A stretch of DNA of 8,250 bases from Oscillospiraceae bacterium (GTDB lineage Bacteria; Bacillota; Clostridia; Oscillospirales; Acutalibacteraceae): positions 766 through 9,015 of the forward strand of contig DNGF01000077.1 of the NCBI GenBank assembly GCA_003486665.1, in the 5' to 3' direction. Below are positions 1-6,249 of the stretch, one piece after another (positions within the stretch are counted from its first letter, which is position 1; the number at the start of each line of letters is the position of its first letter). The position numbers and the translations under genes were made by a program. Under the pieces are notes generated by a model. It had not been told where the DNA came from. It made no database searches and saw only the letters and a program-made list of their open reading frames with translations.

Positions 1-415
1 GTTCGGGCTTCAGCGTATAACAGCCAACGGGTAAATCTCCGTTAAACCTGCTCTCGATATAGATCCAGGCGTGACCGAGTCCGACCTGCTGAGTGCAGAT
101 ATACATTCTTGCAACGATTCGGCTGTCGTCAACCTCGTCAAAATTCTCGATTGGTTCGGTTGTCGGTTCCGTGGTAGGCTCAGTCGTAGGTTCGGTCGTC
201 GGCTCCGTGGTAGGTTCGGTAGTTGTTTCCCCCGTTTCGCCCGGCTCCGTGGTTGTTGTTTCGTCCTCAACGGTTGTTGTGCCTGTGAAAAACTCCGTTA
301 TTCCGGTTATGATATCATTTATGCCCGTTCCCGAAAATTCCGCAAACGAGGGTACGGAAAGCACAACAACGACAACCAGAATAATCGAAATTATCTGTAT
401 AAACTGCTTCTTCAT
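1..415 (-). CDS. Secreted protein with signal peptide, (TTEP)6 linker and unknown C-terminal domain (5' part only)
   Basis: The visible 138 residues begin at the ATG at 415-413, preceded by AAAGGG 8 nt upstream. Residues 1-25 form a Sec signal peptide: Lys-Lys at positions 2-3, a hydrophobic core rich in Ile/Val, and a likely cut after Ser-Phe-Ala (A25|E26). A short segment (26-45) is followed by a Thr/Glu/Pro-rich linker (46-90) with six exact TTEP units at 65-88. Such linkers are common in extracellular proteins of gut Clostridia, where they join a domain to the cell surface or to another domain. After the linker a folded domain begins (about 99-138) with Arg-Met-Tyr-Ile-Cys, a Gly-His-Ala-Trp-Ile-Tyr-Ile segment and Pro-Val-Gly-Cys-Tyr; the GHAW stretch could be an active-site or ligand region, but I do not recognise the family. 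The gene runs off the left edge. Its own strong promoter and the 219-nt gap to the operon suggest an independent unit. Secretion is well supported; function is unknown. Confidence 0.85.
   Translation of the reverse strand, partial: MKKQFIQIISIILVVVVVLSVPSFAEFSGTGINDIITGITEFFTGTTTVEDETTTTEPGETGETTTEPTTEPTTEPTTEPTTEPTTEPIENFDEVDDSRIVARMYICTQQVGLGHAWIYIESRFNGDLPVGCYTLKPE
152..223 (-). repeat. 12-bp coding tandem repeat encoding six TTEP units
   Basis: Six consecutive Thr-Thr-Glu-Pro units are encoded here. Codons vary between units (ACC/ACG/ACA/ACT for Thr, GAA/GAG for Glu, CCT/CCG/CCA for Pro), so the protein pattern is better conserved than the DNA. This indicates selection for a linker rather than very recent DNA slippage. 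Length variation between strains is likely. Confidence 0.9.
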
Positions 416-446
416 AAATTCATCCCTTTATCATTTTTATGTATTT

Positions 447-474
447 ATTATACAACATTTATCCCGATTGTCAA
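447..474 (-). promoter_or_regulatory. Consensus sigma-A promoter of the secreted-protein gene
   Basis: On the minus strand there is a perfect TTGACA (-35, 474-469), a 16-nt spacer and a perfect TATAAT (-10, 452-447). The start of transcription should fall near 440, giving a short leader of about 25 nt to the ATG at 415. No operator is evident, so expression may be strong. Confidence 0.85.
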
Positions 475-550
475 TTATATTTGATACTTAAATTACTAAA
501 TTATGATATTATTGATATTTACTCTGCAACTCCAAGGTCTTTTTTAGCCT

Positions 551-605
551 TATCCGAAATTTATTCCGACAGCCGCCGACCGATTCGGTGTTCGGATATT
601 CCGCC
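551..605. repeat. Inverted-repeat element, copy 1 (related to 2002-2071)
   Basis: TATCCGAA (551-558) pairs with TTCGGATA (591-598). Inside it ACCGA (579-583) and TCGGT (585-589) are inverted around a single base. It shares TATCCGAAATT (551-561 and 2046-2056) and CCGCCGACCGAT (573-584 and 2006-2017) with the element on the other side of the M50/membrane gene pair, but in a different internal order. It may be a REP-like extragenic palindrome or a remnant of a small non-autonomous element. It could also act as a 3' stabilising structure of the operon mRNA. Confidence 0.6.
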
Positions 606-610
606 GAAAG

Positions 611-634
611 CTGCACTTAGTTTTTATAATGCAG
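611..634 (-). terminator. Weak hairpin directly after the operon's last stop codon
   Basis: On the minus strand CTGCA (634-630) pairs with TGCAG (615-611), with a further three A/T pairs inside, immediately after the TGA at 637-635. The downstream tract is only CTTTC, so it is a poor intrinsic terminator; the larger repeat at 551-605 may do more. I see no classical terminator for the operon. Confidence 0.25.
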
Positions 635-1018
635 TCAATTATTTTTTTCTCTTTCCTTGAAAATTGCCACGGCAAAAATACAGCAGACCAGTTCCTCGGC
701 GGTAAGCATGAGGAGCATAACTATAACTCCCGTCATCGCCTCGATAATCGGAATGTCCAAGCCAAGAATTTTGTCTAATTTATAATCAATTATCAGCTTG
801 ACGTTCATGGGAATACAAATAAAAAATGAAAGGAGAAATGTCCACAACACCTCGTGTCCCTTGCAAAAAGGCGCAAATTTAACAATTGCAAGCATAAGAG
901 CAAAGGCGGCGGCAAAGAGAACGCTCGGCAAGCCGAACGCCGCCGCGGCGGAAAATGCCGTCGGCAGGAGCATTGCGGATAAGCAAACGGATCCTTTTAT
1001 AACATCAGCATTACGCAT
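635..1018 (-). CDS. Small multi-pass membrane protein, family unknown
   Basis: This encodes 127 residues. The ATG at 1018-1016 has GGAGG 7 nt upstream, lying inside the end of the M50 gene, so the two genes overlap by 22 nt and are probably translationally coupled. Hydrophobic segments lie at about 10-27, 30-48, 57-76 and 88-121, the last long enough for one or two passes. The C-terminus ends in a charged Lys-Glu-Arg-Glu-Lys-Asn-Asn tail that is probably cytoplasmic. Notable polar residues in membrane surroundings are Glu108-Glu109 and Cys112-Cys113, and His55-Glu56 lies just before the third segment. No catalytic motif is recognisable. Tight coupling to the M50 peptidase suggests a partner or regulatory subunit of that enzyme; this is inference. 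I cannot assign a family. Confidence 0.8.
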   Translation of the reverse strand: MRNADVIKGSVCLSAMLLPTAFSAAAAFGLPSVLFAAAFALMLAIVKFAPFCKGHEVLWTFLLSFFICIPMNVKLIIDYKLDKILGLDIPIIEAMTGVIVMLLMLTAEELVCCIFAVAIFKEREKNN

Positions 1019-1980
1019 AACAATACCTCCATTGCGGAAAGAATTAATACTGCCGGTATAACCAGCTTCAAGATGCCGACAACAAAGCTCGCGGCGATCG
1101 TTGCATGACCGTTTATCCCCTGCTTTCTCAGTGTTTCTCTCTCCGTTCTGCTGTGCATTATACTGCCGAGCCTGTCAACATAATTCACATCGCCGAACAG
1201 CTCTCCGAGAATATGCGAACCGTCAAGACCGCTTGCGAAGGCAAGATTTATTGCGCCGAGCAGTATATTGTTCATTGCAACTCCGCGAAGCAGACCGCTC
1301 AGATTCGCGCCCGTAATCGTTGCCAAAAGAAGAGATAATCCGCCGATCAGAAAATTGGTTTCTATTCCTGCCGCATGGATCTGAATTCTCAGAAAGCGGC
1401 TCTTGACCCTTGTAAAGTCGCCCGATACATAGGCACCGGGAATAAAAAATCTTACCATCGCACCGATCTCGAAAAGCCTGCCGCCGCTTCCGGCAATGGC
1501 TACGGCATGAGCAATTTCATGACAAACCGCTCCGAAAGCAATTCCGCCGAGCCATGCGAGAACATCATATTTATCACTGCAATACGGATCGGCATTTTTA
1601 AATGCCGCAATGCCGAATATCAGAATCGGCAGCCATGAAACGAGCAGAAGCAAATTGAGAAAGAAGCAAAGGATCTTCTTGCCGCCCGTAACACGGGGAA
1701 AAGCCAGGGACAAATAAGCCGTTCCGATTTTTTCAACCGTAATGCGGCTTTCCCTTATGAGATCCAAGCACTTGAGATAAGTAAGCATATAATCAACCTT
1801 GTCGTGTGTATAGCCCTCTGCGGCTTTGTACGGATCTGTTTTTCCGTCCAGCTTTACGGCAAAATCGACTATTTCTTTTCCTATTGCACACTCGTCATCG
1901 TTCAGATAATTGTACGCCGAATACATATTCTCGTTGTATTTTTTAAAAACCACCCATTTGCTCAGCATGGGATATTTCAT
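997..1980 (-). CDS. M50 family (site-2-protease-like) membrane zinc metallopeptidase with PqqD-like N-terminus
   Basis: This encodes 327 residues, starting at the ATG at 1980-1978 behind an AGGAGGAGG tract. Residues 20-82 resemble a PqqD-like winged-helix domain: hydrophobic spacing, a Leu-Asp-Gly-Lys-Thr turn near 44-48 and a Leu-Asp-Leu-Ile-Arg end near 72-76. The C-terminal two thirds is membrane-embedded, with segments at about 102-127, 140-165, 205-225, 230-250 and 295-327. The HExxH zinc site is H154-E155-I-A-H158, inside a hydrophobic helix. The third-ligand motif of M50 enzymes is present as N245...D253-G254. Gly-Ile-Glu-Thr-Asn-Phe (205-210) matches the conserved helix that carries an Asn in this family. 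Known members cut substrates within or at the membrane (site-2 proteases) or take part in peptide maturation or export (YydH-like proteins). The combination with PqqD-like sequence favours peptide or leader recognition, but no precursor peptide is visible. Its substrate is unknown. A related repeat lies on each side of this gene and the next. Confidence 0.85.
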   Translation of the reverse strand: MKYPMLSKWVVFKKYNENMYSAYNYLNDDECAIGKEIVDFAVKLDGKTDPYKAAEGYTHDKVDYMLTYLKCLDLIRESRITVEKIGTAYLSLAFPRVTGGKKILCFFLNLLLLVSWLPILIFGIAAFKNADPYCSDKYDVLAWLGGIAFGAVCHEIAHAVAIAGSGGRLFEIGAMVRFFIPGAYVSGDFTRVKSRFLRIQIHAAGIETNFLIGGLSLLLATITGANLSGLLRGVAMNNILLGAINLAFASGLDGSHILGELFGDVNYVDRLGSIMHSRTERETLRKQGINGHATIAASFVVGILKLVIPAVLILSAMEVLLCVMLML

Positions 1981-2001
1981 ACCGTTCCTCCTCCTTTTTT
2001 A

Positions 2002-2071
2002 CAAACCGCCGACCGATAAATGGCACAATCTGCCGTTTAAATCTGTATCCGAAATTCGGTCGGCGGCAATT
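2002..2071. repeat. Inverted-repeat element, copy 2 (related to 551-605)
   Basis: CCGCCGACCGA (2006-2016) and TCGGTCGGCGG (2056-2066) are perfect 11-bp inverted arms around a 39-nt loop. The flanks extend the symmetry loosely (CAAA before, CAATTTG after). The loop has a smaller imperfect stem (AAATGGCA with TGCCGTTT). It fills the gap between the 298-residue gene and the M50 gene. On the minus strand it is followed by a G/A-rich ribosome binding site and not by a U-tract, so it is not a classical terminator. It may control how much of the downstream message is made or kept. Confidence 0.7.
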
Positions 2072-2080
2072 TGTTTCCGG

Positions 2081-2977
2081 TCATGAATACAGCTTGCTGA
2101 TCATATCCGCCATGTCTTCGTCGGGAATCATCCAACAAAAAACATTAAAATCCGTGTCTTTTTTATTCGGGAAATATTCTGCGGCAGAAAGCTCAAAATC
2201 CGCTATAACGTCAACCGCCTCGTCGGCACTGCGGCAAAAAATGTACTCACTTAAAAGCTTTGTAAGCTCGTCCAAATAGCCTATAAGCTCCTCTGATTTT
2301 TCATCGTCAACTATAGTTCCGACCGTTTCCTTATATCCGTCACTGAACATCTTCCTTACGACATAAAAATCGTAAATTCCTTTATAATGTTCATACTGAG
2401 TGAACAGTGTGGCAATAATTGAGTTTTCCGCGTGCGAAAAACAGAAGCGAAGCGTGCGGCTGCCAAACCGAATCCGATCCGTATCCGAAGGGAGCTTTTT
2501 TCCTTTTATGTCGCAAACGAGCAGCCTGCCCGCGATTGAATGCGTTACGGCAGTCGAAATTGACGGATGGCTGTCATCTGCCTTTATAAGGACGAAGCCC
2601 ATTGCCTGAAAAAACCGCATAATGAATTTATCGTTCTCTCTGTTTTTGTCATCGGCTCCGATATACAGCACCCTGTCAATAACGGAGAAGCCTTTATACA
2701 CCCAATCGGACAGAACCCTTTCGCCGTCAATCTCGATATCATCGGGAATACCGCCCTCGCAATACACGATCCTGCGGATGCTTTCGGTGAAGTATTTAAC
2801 AAGTCCTTCAAGCTTACCGTTCTTAATAAAGCCCCGCTTCCTGCTGAAATACATATACCTCGCGATGAGATCAATCTCGTGTTCCTTGTATGAGGCTTTG
2901 TTCTCATCGCCGTATTTCCGAATAAGAAGCTTAACCGAATCCAATGTGTAGTTGTCATCTGATTTGTCGGGAATCAT
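2081..2977 (-). CDS. Unrecognised 298-residue soluble protein
   Basis: The chosen start is the ATG at 2977-2975, because AAGGAGG lies 8 nt upstream (2992-2986). An in-frame start at 3049 would add 24 residues that translate this ribosome binding site, so it is not used. There is no signal peptide or membrane segment. The N-terminal third (1-70) is helical and basic in places (Lys-Leu-Leu-Ile-Arg-Lys; Ser-Arg-Lys-Arg). The middle (about 95-190) alternates short hydrophobic strands (VIDRVLYIGAD, GFVLIKADD, GRLLVCDIKG, LRFCFSH) typical of a mixed alpha/beta fold. The C-terminal part (220-298) is helical and acidic. I find no catalytic motif. Its position after the Lon-like protease and before the M50 peptidase suggests a substrate, adaptor or regulator for one of them; this is inference only. 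Confidence 0.8.
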   Translation of the reverse strand: MIPDKSDDNYTLDSVKLLIRKYGDENKASYKEHEIDLIARYMYFSRKRGFIKNGKLEGLVKYFTESIRRIVYCEGGIPDDIEIDGERVLSDWVYKGFSVIDRVLYIGADDKNRENDKFIMRFFQAMGFVLIKADDSHPSISTAVTHSIAGRLLVCDIKGKKLPSDTDRIRFGSRTLRFCFSHAENSIIATLFTQYEHYKGIYDFYVVRKMFSDGYKETVGTIVDDEKSEELIGYLDELTKLLSEYIFCRSADEAVDVIADFELSAAEYFPNKKDTDFNVFCWMIPDEDMADMISKLYS

Positions 2978-3024
2978 CGTTTTTTCCTCCTTGGCAAGTA
3001 TTGAAAATATACAGTTTATGAAAA

Positions 3025-3060
3025 GCACAGCTGTGCCGGCACAAATCACTGTACCGGCAC
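3025..3060. other. Overlapping palindromes between the Lon-like gene and the 298-residue gene
   Basis: GCACAGCTGTGC (3025-3036) is a perfect 12-bp palindrome. It runs into GTGCCGG (3033-3039), which is inverted against CCGGCAC (3054-3060). On the minus strand the structures follow the Lon-like stop codon by a few bases and end with GTGC then TTTTC, so they could act as a partial terminator or an mRNA processing and stability element inside the operon. The two stems share bases and exclude each other. Confidence 0.5.
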
Positions 3061-3066
3061 TCTCGG

Positions 3067-6000
3067 TTAAGACGCCTGCTTGTTGATATGAACGGAGAAC
3101 GGGAAAGCTCTTGAGATCACATCGCCGACCTTGTTCACAGCGATCACCTCGGCTTCGGCATCAAATTCCTCAAGCTCCTCGGCGGTAAGCAGTTCGTAGT
3201 TGCGCTGAGGAATAAAAATCTTGGTGCAGCCTGAATCAATGCCCGCTCTGATCTTTTCGGGGACACCGCCCACTTCATAAACGTTGCCGAAGATATCAAC
3301 TTCGCCTGTGAAGCAGCACTCCTTGTCAACGGGTGTGCCGCTGCAGCAGGAGAGAATCGCCATGGTAAGAGCAAGGCCGCCGCTGCTTCCGTCCTTGGCA
3401 ATTGAAGCTTCACCTACGCCCATGTGGATATGATAATTGTTCGAGGCGCATTCGGGATTTATTGTGCTTGCCGCTGCCTTGGCAACAGTGATCGACTCAA
3501 GGCAGCTTCCCTGAACCATGCCGATGAAAACGCTTGTACCCTCGGTCTTGATGCAGTCAATAATTGATATCGAACCTCTGCCGGTGTAGGAGCTGACTGC
3601 CAATCCGTTAACTCTGCCGGGCATGGTGTAATCGTACTTGCGGATATGATTATCAGCGGTAGGCGCACCGATAATTCTTACAATGTCGTCACTCGTGACA
3701 ACGGCGCTTTCATTGGTGAGAAGAACCGTTTCAACGATTTTCGAAGCAAAAACCTTGATCTGCCTTGCGCCCGTGCTGAAGTAGTAGTTGTTGATAAGAA
3801 AATCAACCGCCTCATCTGTAAAGGATATTCCTTTACATTTGTTCTCGCAGCAAACCTCAGGCAGAATAAAGTCCCTGAGTATCTGAGCCTGGACCTTCTT
3901 TGAGTAGGGTCTCATGCGAACCGTTTCAAAACGGTTTATAATCTCCGGCGGAATGTTCTCGATGTAGTTCGCGGTTGCGATGAAGATTATTTCCGAGAGA
4001 TCAAGTCTTACGCCGTCAAGGTATGTGTCGGCGTAACGGCGTTCGTCCAGAAGATCAAGCAGGGAGCTTACGACCGAGTACCCCGCATTGCCCGATGCGG
4101 TGAGCTTGTCGATCTCGTCGAGCACGATTATGCCACGTCTGCCGACAACACCCAGAGCCTTTGTAATGATGCCGCAGCTGCCCATTGTGACCGCAGACGA
4201 TGTACCCTTGAAGTAGCTCGGATCGTTTACGCCGTTACAGCTGATCTTAAAGAACGGCAAGCCCGCAGCCTTTGCTGCGCTACTGCTGAGAGTGGTCTTG
4301 CCCTGGCCGGGAGGACCTACAAGGAGAAGATTGCCGCCCTTGCCGGTACGGGCAAGTCTGTTGAACTGGCGAGCCATTCCGAGCTTTATATCCTCCATGC
4401 CGCTGTGCGACTTATCGACCTTTGCGATAAAGGAGTCAAAGCTGAACTTGAATTCCGAGTCGGCTGAGTCCCTTTTCTTAACAATGTCGTACAGGTATTC
4501 AAGCTGCTTTTCTGCCACACTCTTCCTTCCTGTGCGATTGAGATCGCTTTTGCTCTCGGCAATTATCTTGTCGATGATCTGGCCGCTCTCGGTGTCAAAG
4601 TAATCTCTGCTCATATGAACGGTCGCAATGCGGTTCACGGACAGGTTTTCTGCGTTCAGGCACTCGTTTATCAGCTCTTTTGTGAGCCTTGCGCCGCTGT
4701 CATTGATAAGGCAGCCGACTATTGCATTGAGGCTGCTCTCAACAAGGGTCATGCCGCTGTCATAGCAGAAATTGCCGATTATGTATCTGAGTGAGGAGTC
4801 GTCGATATGTATCGTTGATGAAACATCGGCAGGAAGCTCGGAGAGAATGGACGGGATCGTACATTCCTTGGCTATGATGAACCTTTCTTCATCTGTATAG
4901 CCGTTGAGATAAACGATCGCGTCGAAGCATTCCTTGATCTTCGGCTTGATCTTCGTTTCGTCATTCGCGGTGCAAATGATATAGGTTCTGCTCACATCAA
5001 ACTCTGCTTCGAGAAAAGTATCGTAGTAGAGTCCGTTAAGGGTGCCGAGAAGTCCTGCATCGGGATCGCCGTTCTTGAAATCGTCATGCGCGCAGGCATC
5101 TATGCCCTCCATGATCGCTGTGACATCGGTCGTGCCGGTTGCCTGCAGCTTTTTATAGAAAGGACCGGGAGTCGAATTTTCAAACACGGATGAACAGCCG
5201 GCAAAATCGACAAGACTCTGCATACTGTAAAAGGGTACGGTAACAACGGGCTTGTGCCTCAATTCGGCAAGCTTGTGTGCAATCGTCCTCTTGCCGCATC
5301 CGTCGGGACCGATAAGAAGTATCCTCGGGCTTCTGTTTCTCATCTGAGCGGTTCTTATGGTGTCAATGATGCACTTTATCTCGCGCTCGCGCAGCATAAC
5401 CTCATCGTTAAGACCTTTGCTTAACAGTTTGAGGGAGATTCTTTCCGGTGTGTAGCCGGTGGACACGGAAAGTATCTTTCTCAGACATTTTTTCGGGTCG
5501 GTCACAGCGCCGCTCATAATTGCATCTATTCTCTGCTGTGTCGATTCCGGATATGAGGTTCTGCAGGCAGTATATATGCGCCGCAGGTCCTGTTCGGTAC
5601 GTTCTCTCGCTGCGGACGACTTGCTGACGGTAAAGCGCGAGGAACCGAGCTGTAACCTTGCATCATCCTGAAGATGAGACGGCAGGCTGCTAATTTCATT
5701 TTCGATTTCCTTGTTGTCGCTTCTCAGCGAAACGACCTTATCCCCTGAACGGTTCGATTCGTTTGTGCCGTTAACGATTTCATTGACGACATTCTTGCAA
5801 ACGGCAAATACCTCGTCTGTATATTTGGATATAAAGCACACCCTTGCCGAGGAAGCGCACAGTGAGGTACTCAGGATAACAAACACCAGGTCCCTGTTCA
5901 TGTTTTCGTCATTGACAAATGCCTTGTAAAGGATAGAGTTTGTACTCAAAAGGCAGTCATAAACGTACCCGTTAGCGGCGGAAATGCTGAACGGGAAAGC

Positions 6001-6144
6001 GTGCTTCTCCCCCTTCGGCTTGATGCTGTAAAGCTGTCCCTTTACAACATACAGGTTTTTCTTGGAATCTCCGTCCTTACCGGAGTTCACCGCAAGATTG
6101 ATACTGATGTAGTCTTTGATATGCTCGCGCATTCTGATGTCCAT
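3067..6144 (-). CDS. Lon-type AAA+ serine protease with two tandem AAA modules, the first degenerate
   Basis: This encodes 1025 residues; E. coli Lon has 784. The ATG at 6144-6142 has AAGGAGA 7-8 nt upstream. Residues 1-250 are not the usual LON substrate-binding domain in any form I can recognise. AAA module 1 (about 250-480) keeps Lon landmarks: Gly279-Pro-Asp-Gly-Cys-Gly-Lys285, Phe-Asp-Val-Ser (382-385), Cys-Thr-Ala-Asn394 and Gly-Tyr-Thr-Asp-Glu-Glu. Key residues are changed: Walker A Ser/Thr is Arg286, Walker B Asp-Glu is Glu346-Gly347, the arginine finger is Cys406 and the sensor-2 Arg is Thr466. AAA module 2 (about 570-820) is canonical: Walker A GPPGQGKT (610-617), Walker B LDEID (675-679), sensor-1 Asn726, Arg738 finger and sensor-2 Arg794. 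The S16 protease domain (about 840-1020) has KDGSSGG with Ser921 and GGVPEK with Lys964. Their 43-residue spacing equals E. coli Ser679-Lys722. There is no membrane segment, so it should be a cytoplasmic ATP-dependent protease. Protease identity is firm; substrates are unknown. Confidence 0.93.
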   Translation of the reverse strand: MDIRMREHIKDYISINLAVNSGKDGDSKKNLYVVKGQLYSIKPKGEKHAFPFSISAANGYVYDCLLSTNSILYKAFVNDENMNRDLVFVILSTSLCASSARVCFISKYTDEVFAVCKNVVNEIVNGTNESNRSGDKVVSLRSDNKEIENEISSLPSHLQDDARLQLGSSRFTVSKSSAARERTEQDLRRIYTACRTSYPESTQQRIDAIMSGAVTDPKKCLRKILSVSTGYTPERISLKLLSKGLNDEVMLREREIKCIIDTIRTAQMRNRSPRILLIGPDGCGKRTIAHKLAELRHKPVVTVPFYSMQSLVDFAGCSSVFENSTPGPFYKKLQATGTTDVTAIMEGIDACAHDDFKNGDPDAGLLGTLNGLYYDTFLEAEFDVSRTYIICTANDETKIKPKIKECFDAIVYLNGYTDEERFIIAKECTIPSILSELPADVSSTIHIDDSSLRYIIGNFCYDSGMTLVESSLNAIVGCLINDSGARLTKELINECLNAENLSVNRIATVHMSRDYFDTESGQIIDKIIAESKSDLNRTGRKSVAEKQLEYLYDIVKKRDSADSEFKFSFDSFIAKVDKSHSGMEDIKLGMARQFNRLARTGKGGNLLLVGPPGQGKTTLSSSAAKAAGLPFFKISCNGVNDPSYFKGTSSAVTMGSCGIITKALGVVGRRGIIVLDEIDKLTASGNAGYSVVSSLLDLLDERRYADTYLDGVRLDLSEIIFIATANYIENIPPEIINRFETVRMRPYSKKVQAQILRDFILPEVCCENKCKGISFTDEAVDFLINNYYFSTGARQIKVFASKIVETVLLTNESAVVTSDDIVRIIGAPTADNHIRKYDYTMPGRVNGLAVSSYTGRGSISIIDCIKTEGTSVFIGMVQGSCLESITVAKAAASTINPECASNNYHIHMGVGEASIAKDGSSGGLALTMAILSCCSGTPVDKECCFTGEVDIFGNVYEVGGVPEKIRAGIDSGCTKIFIPQRNYELLTAEELEEFDAEAEVIAVNKVGDVISRAFPFSVHINKQAS

Positions 6145-6197
6145 GCTAATTCTCCTTTAAATTTATTTTATGCTTTAGTTACTTACTGTTTTCTTTT

Positions 6198-6241
6198 CGG
6201 CGCAAGGCATTGAACCCCTTATTCGAGGTCCAATGCCGCCG
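6198..6241. other. Strong hairpin between the YbjN-like gene and the Lon-like gene
   Basis: A 13-bp stem (6206-6218 with 6225-6237, with G-U pairs) closes a 6-nt loop. An outer CGGC/GCCG pair (6198-6201 with 6238-6241) extends it past a bulge. On the minus strand it begins 8 nt after the tandem TAA TAA stops of the YbjN-like gene and is followed by A-rich sequence, so it is not an intrinsic terminator. A likely role is 3' protection of the upstream message or a cleavage point that sets different amounts of the two proteins. Confidence 0.65.
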
Positions 6242-6249
6242 TGTGATTA

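Larger units (their letters stand above)
475..634. other. Intergenic region with inverted repeats, no gene seen
   Basis: This lies between the last gene of the minus-strand operon (ends 635) and the promoter of the secreted-protein gene. It is AT-rich from 475 to about 530, then has GC-rich inverted repeats at 551-605 and a small stem at 611-634. Short open frames across it have no ribosome binding site or protein-like composition, and I see no RNA gene. Confidence 0.6.

Noticed and set aside
93..491. Plus-strand open frame with Val-Val-Gly-Ser repeats
   Set aside because: It is the antisense shadow of the TTEP linker codons. It has no ribosome binding site, and the minus-strand frame has a signal peptide, ribosome binding site and promoter.
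2978..3049. 24-residue N-terminal extension of the 298-residue protein
   Set aside because: The extension translates through the AAGGAGG ribosome binding site of the ATG at 2977 and adds a hydrophobic stretch with no supporting start signal.
3067..6144. Membrane-anchored LonB-type protease
   Set aside because: No transmembrane segment is visible between the Walker motifs or anywhere else in the protein.
6206..6237. tRNA T-arm-like sequence (GGTTCAA)
   Set aside because: There is no anticodon arm, D arm or acceptor stem around it; it is simply part of an intergenic hairpin.
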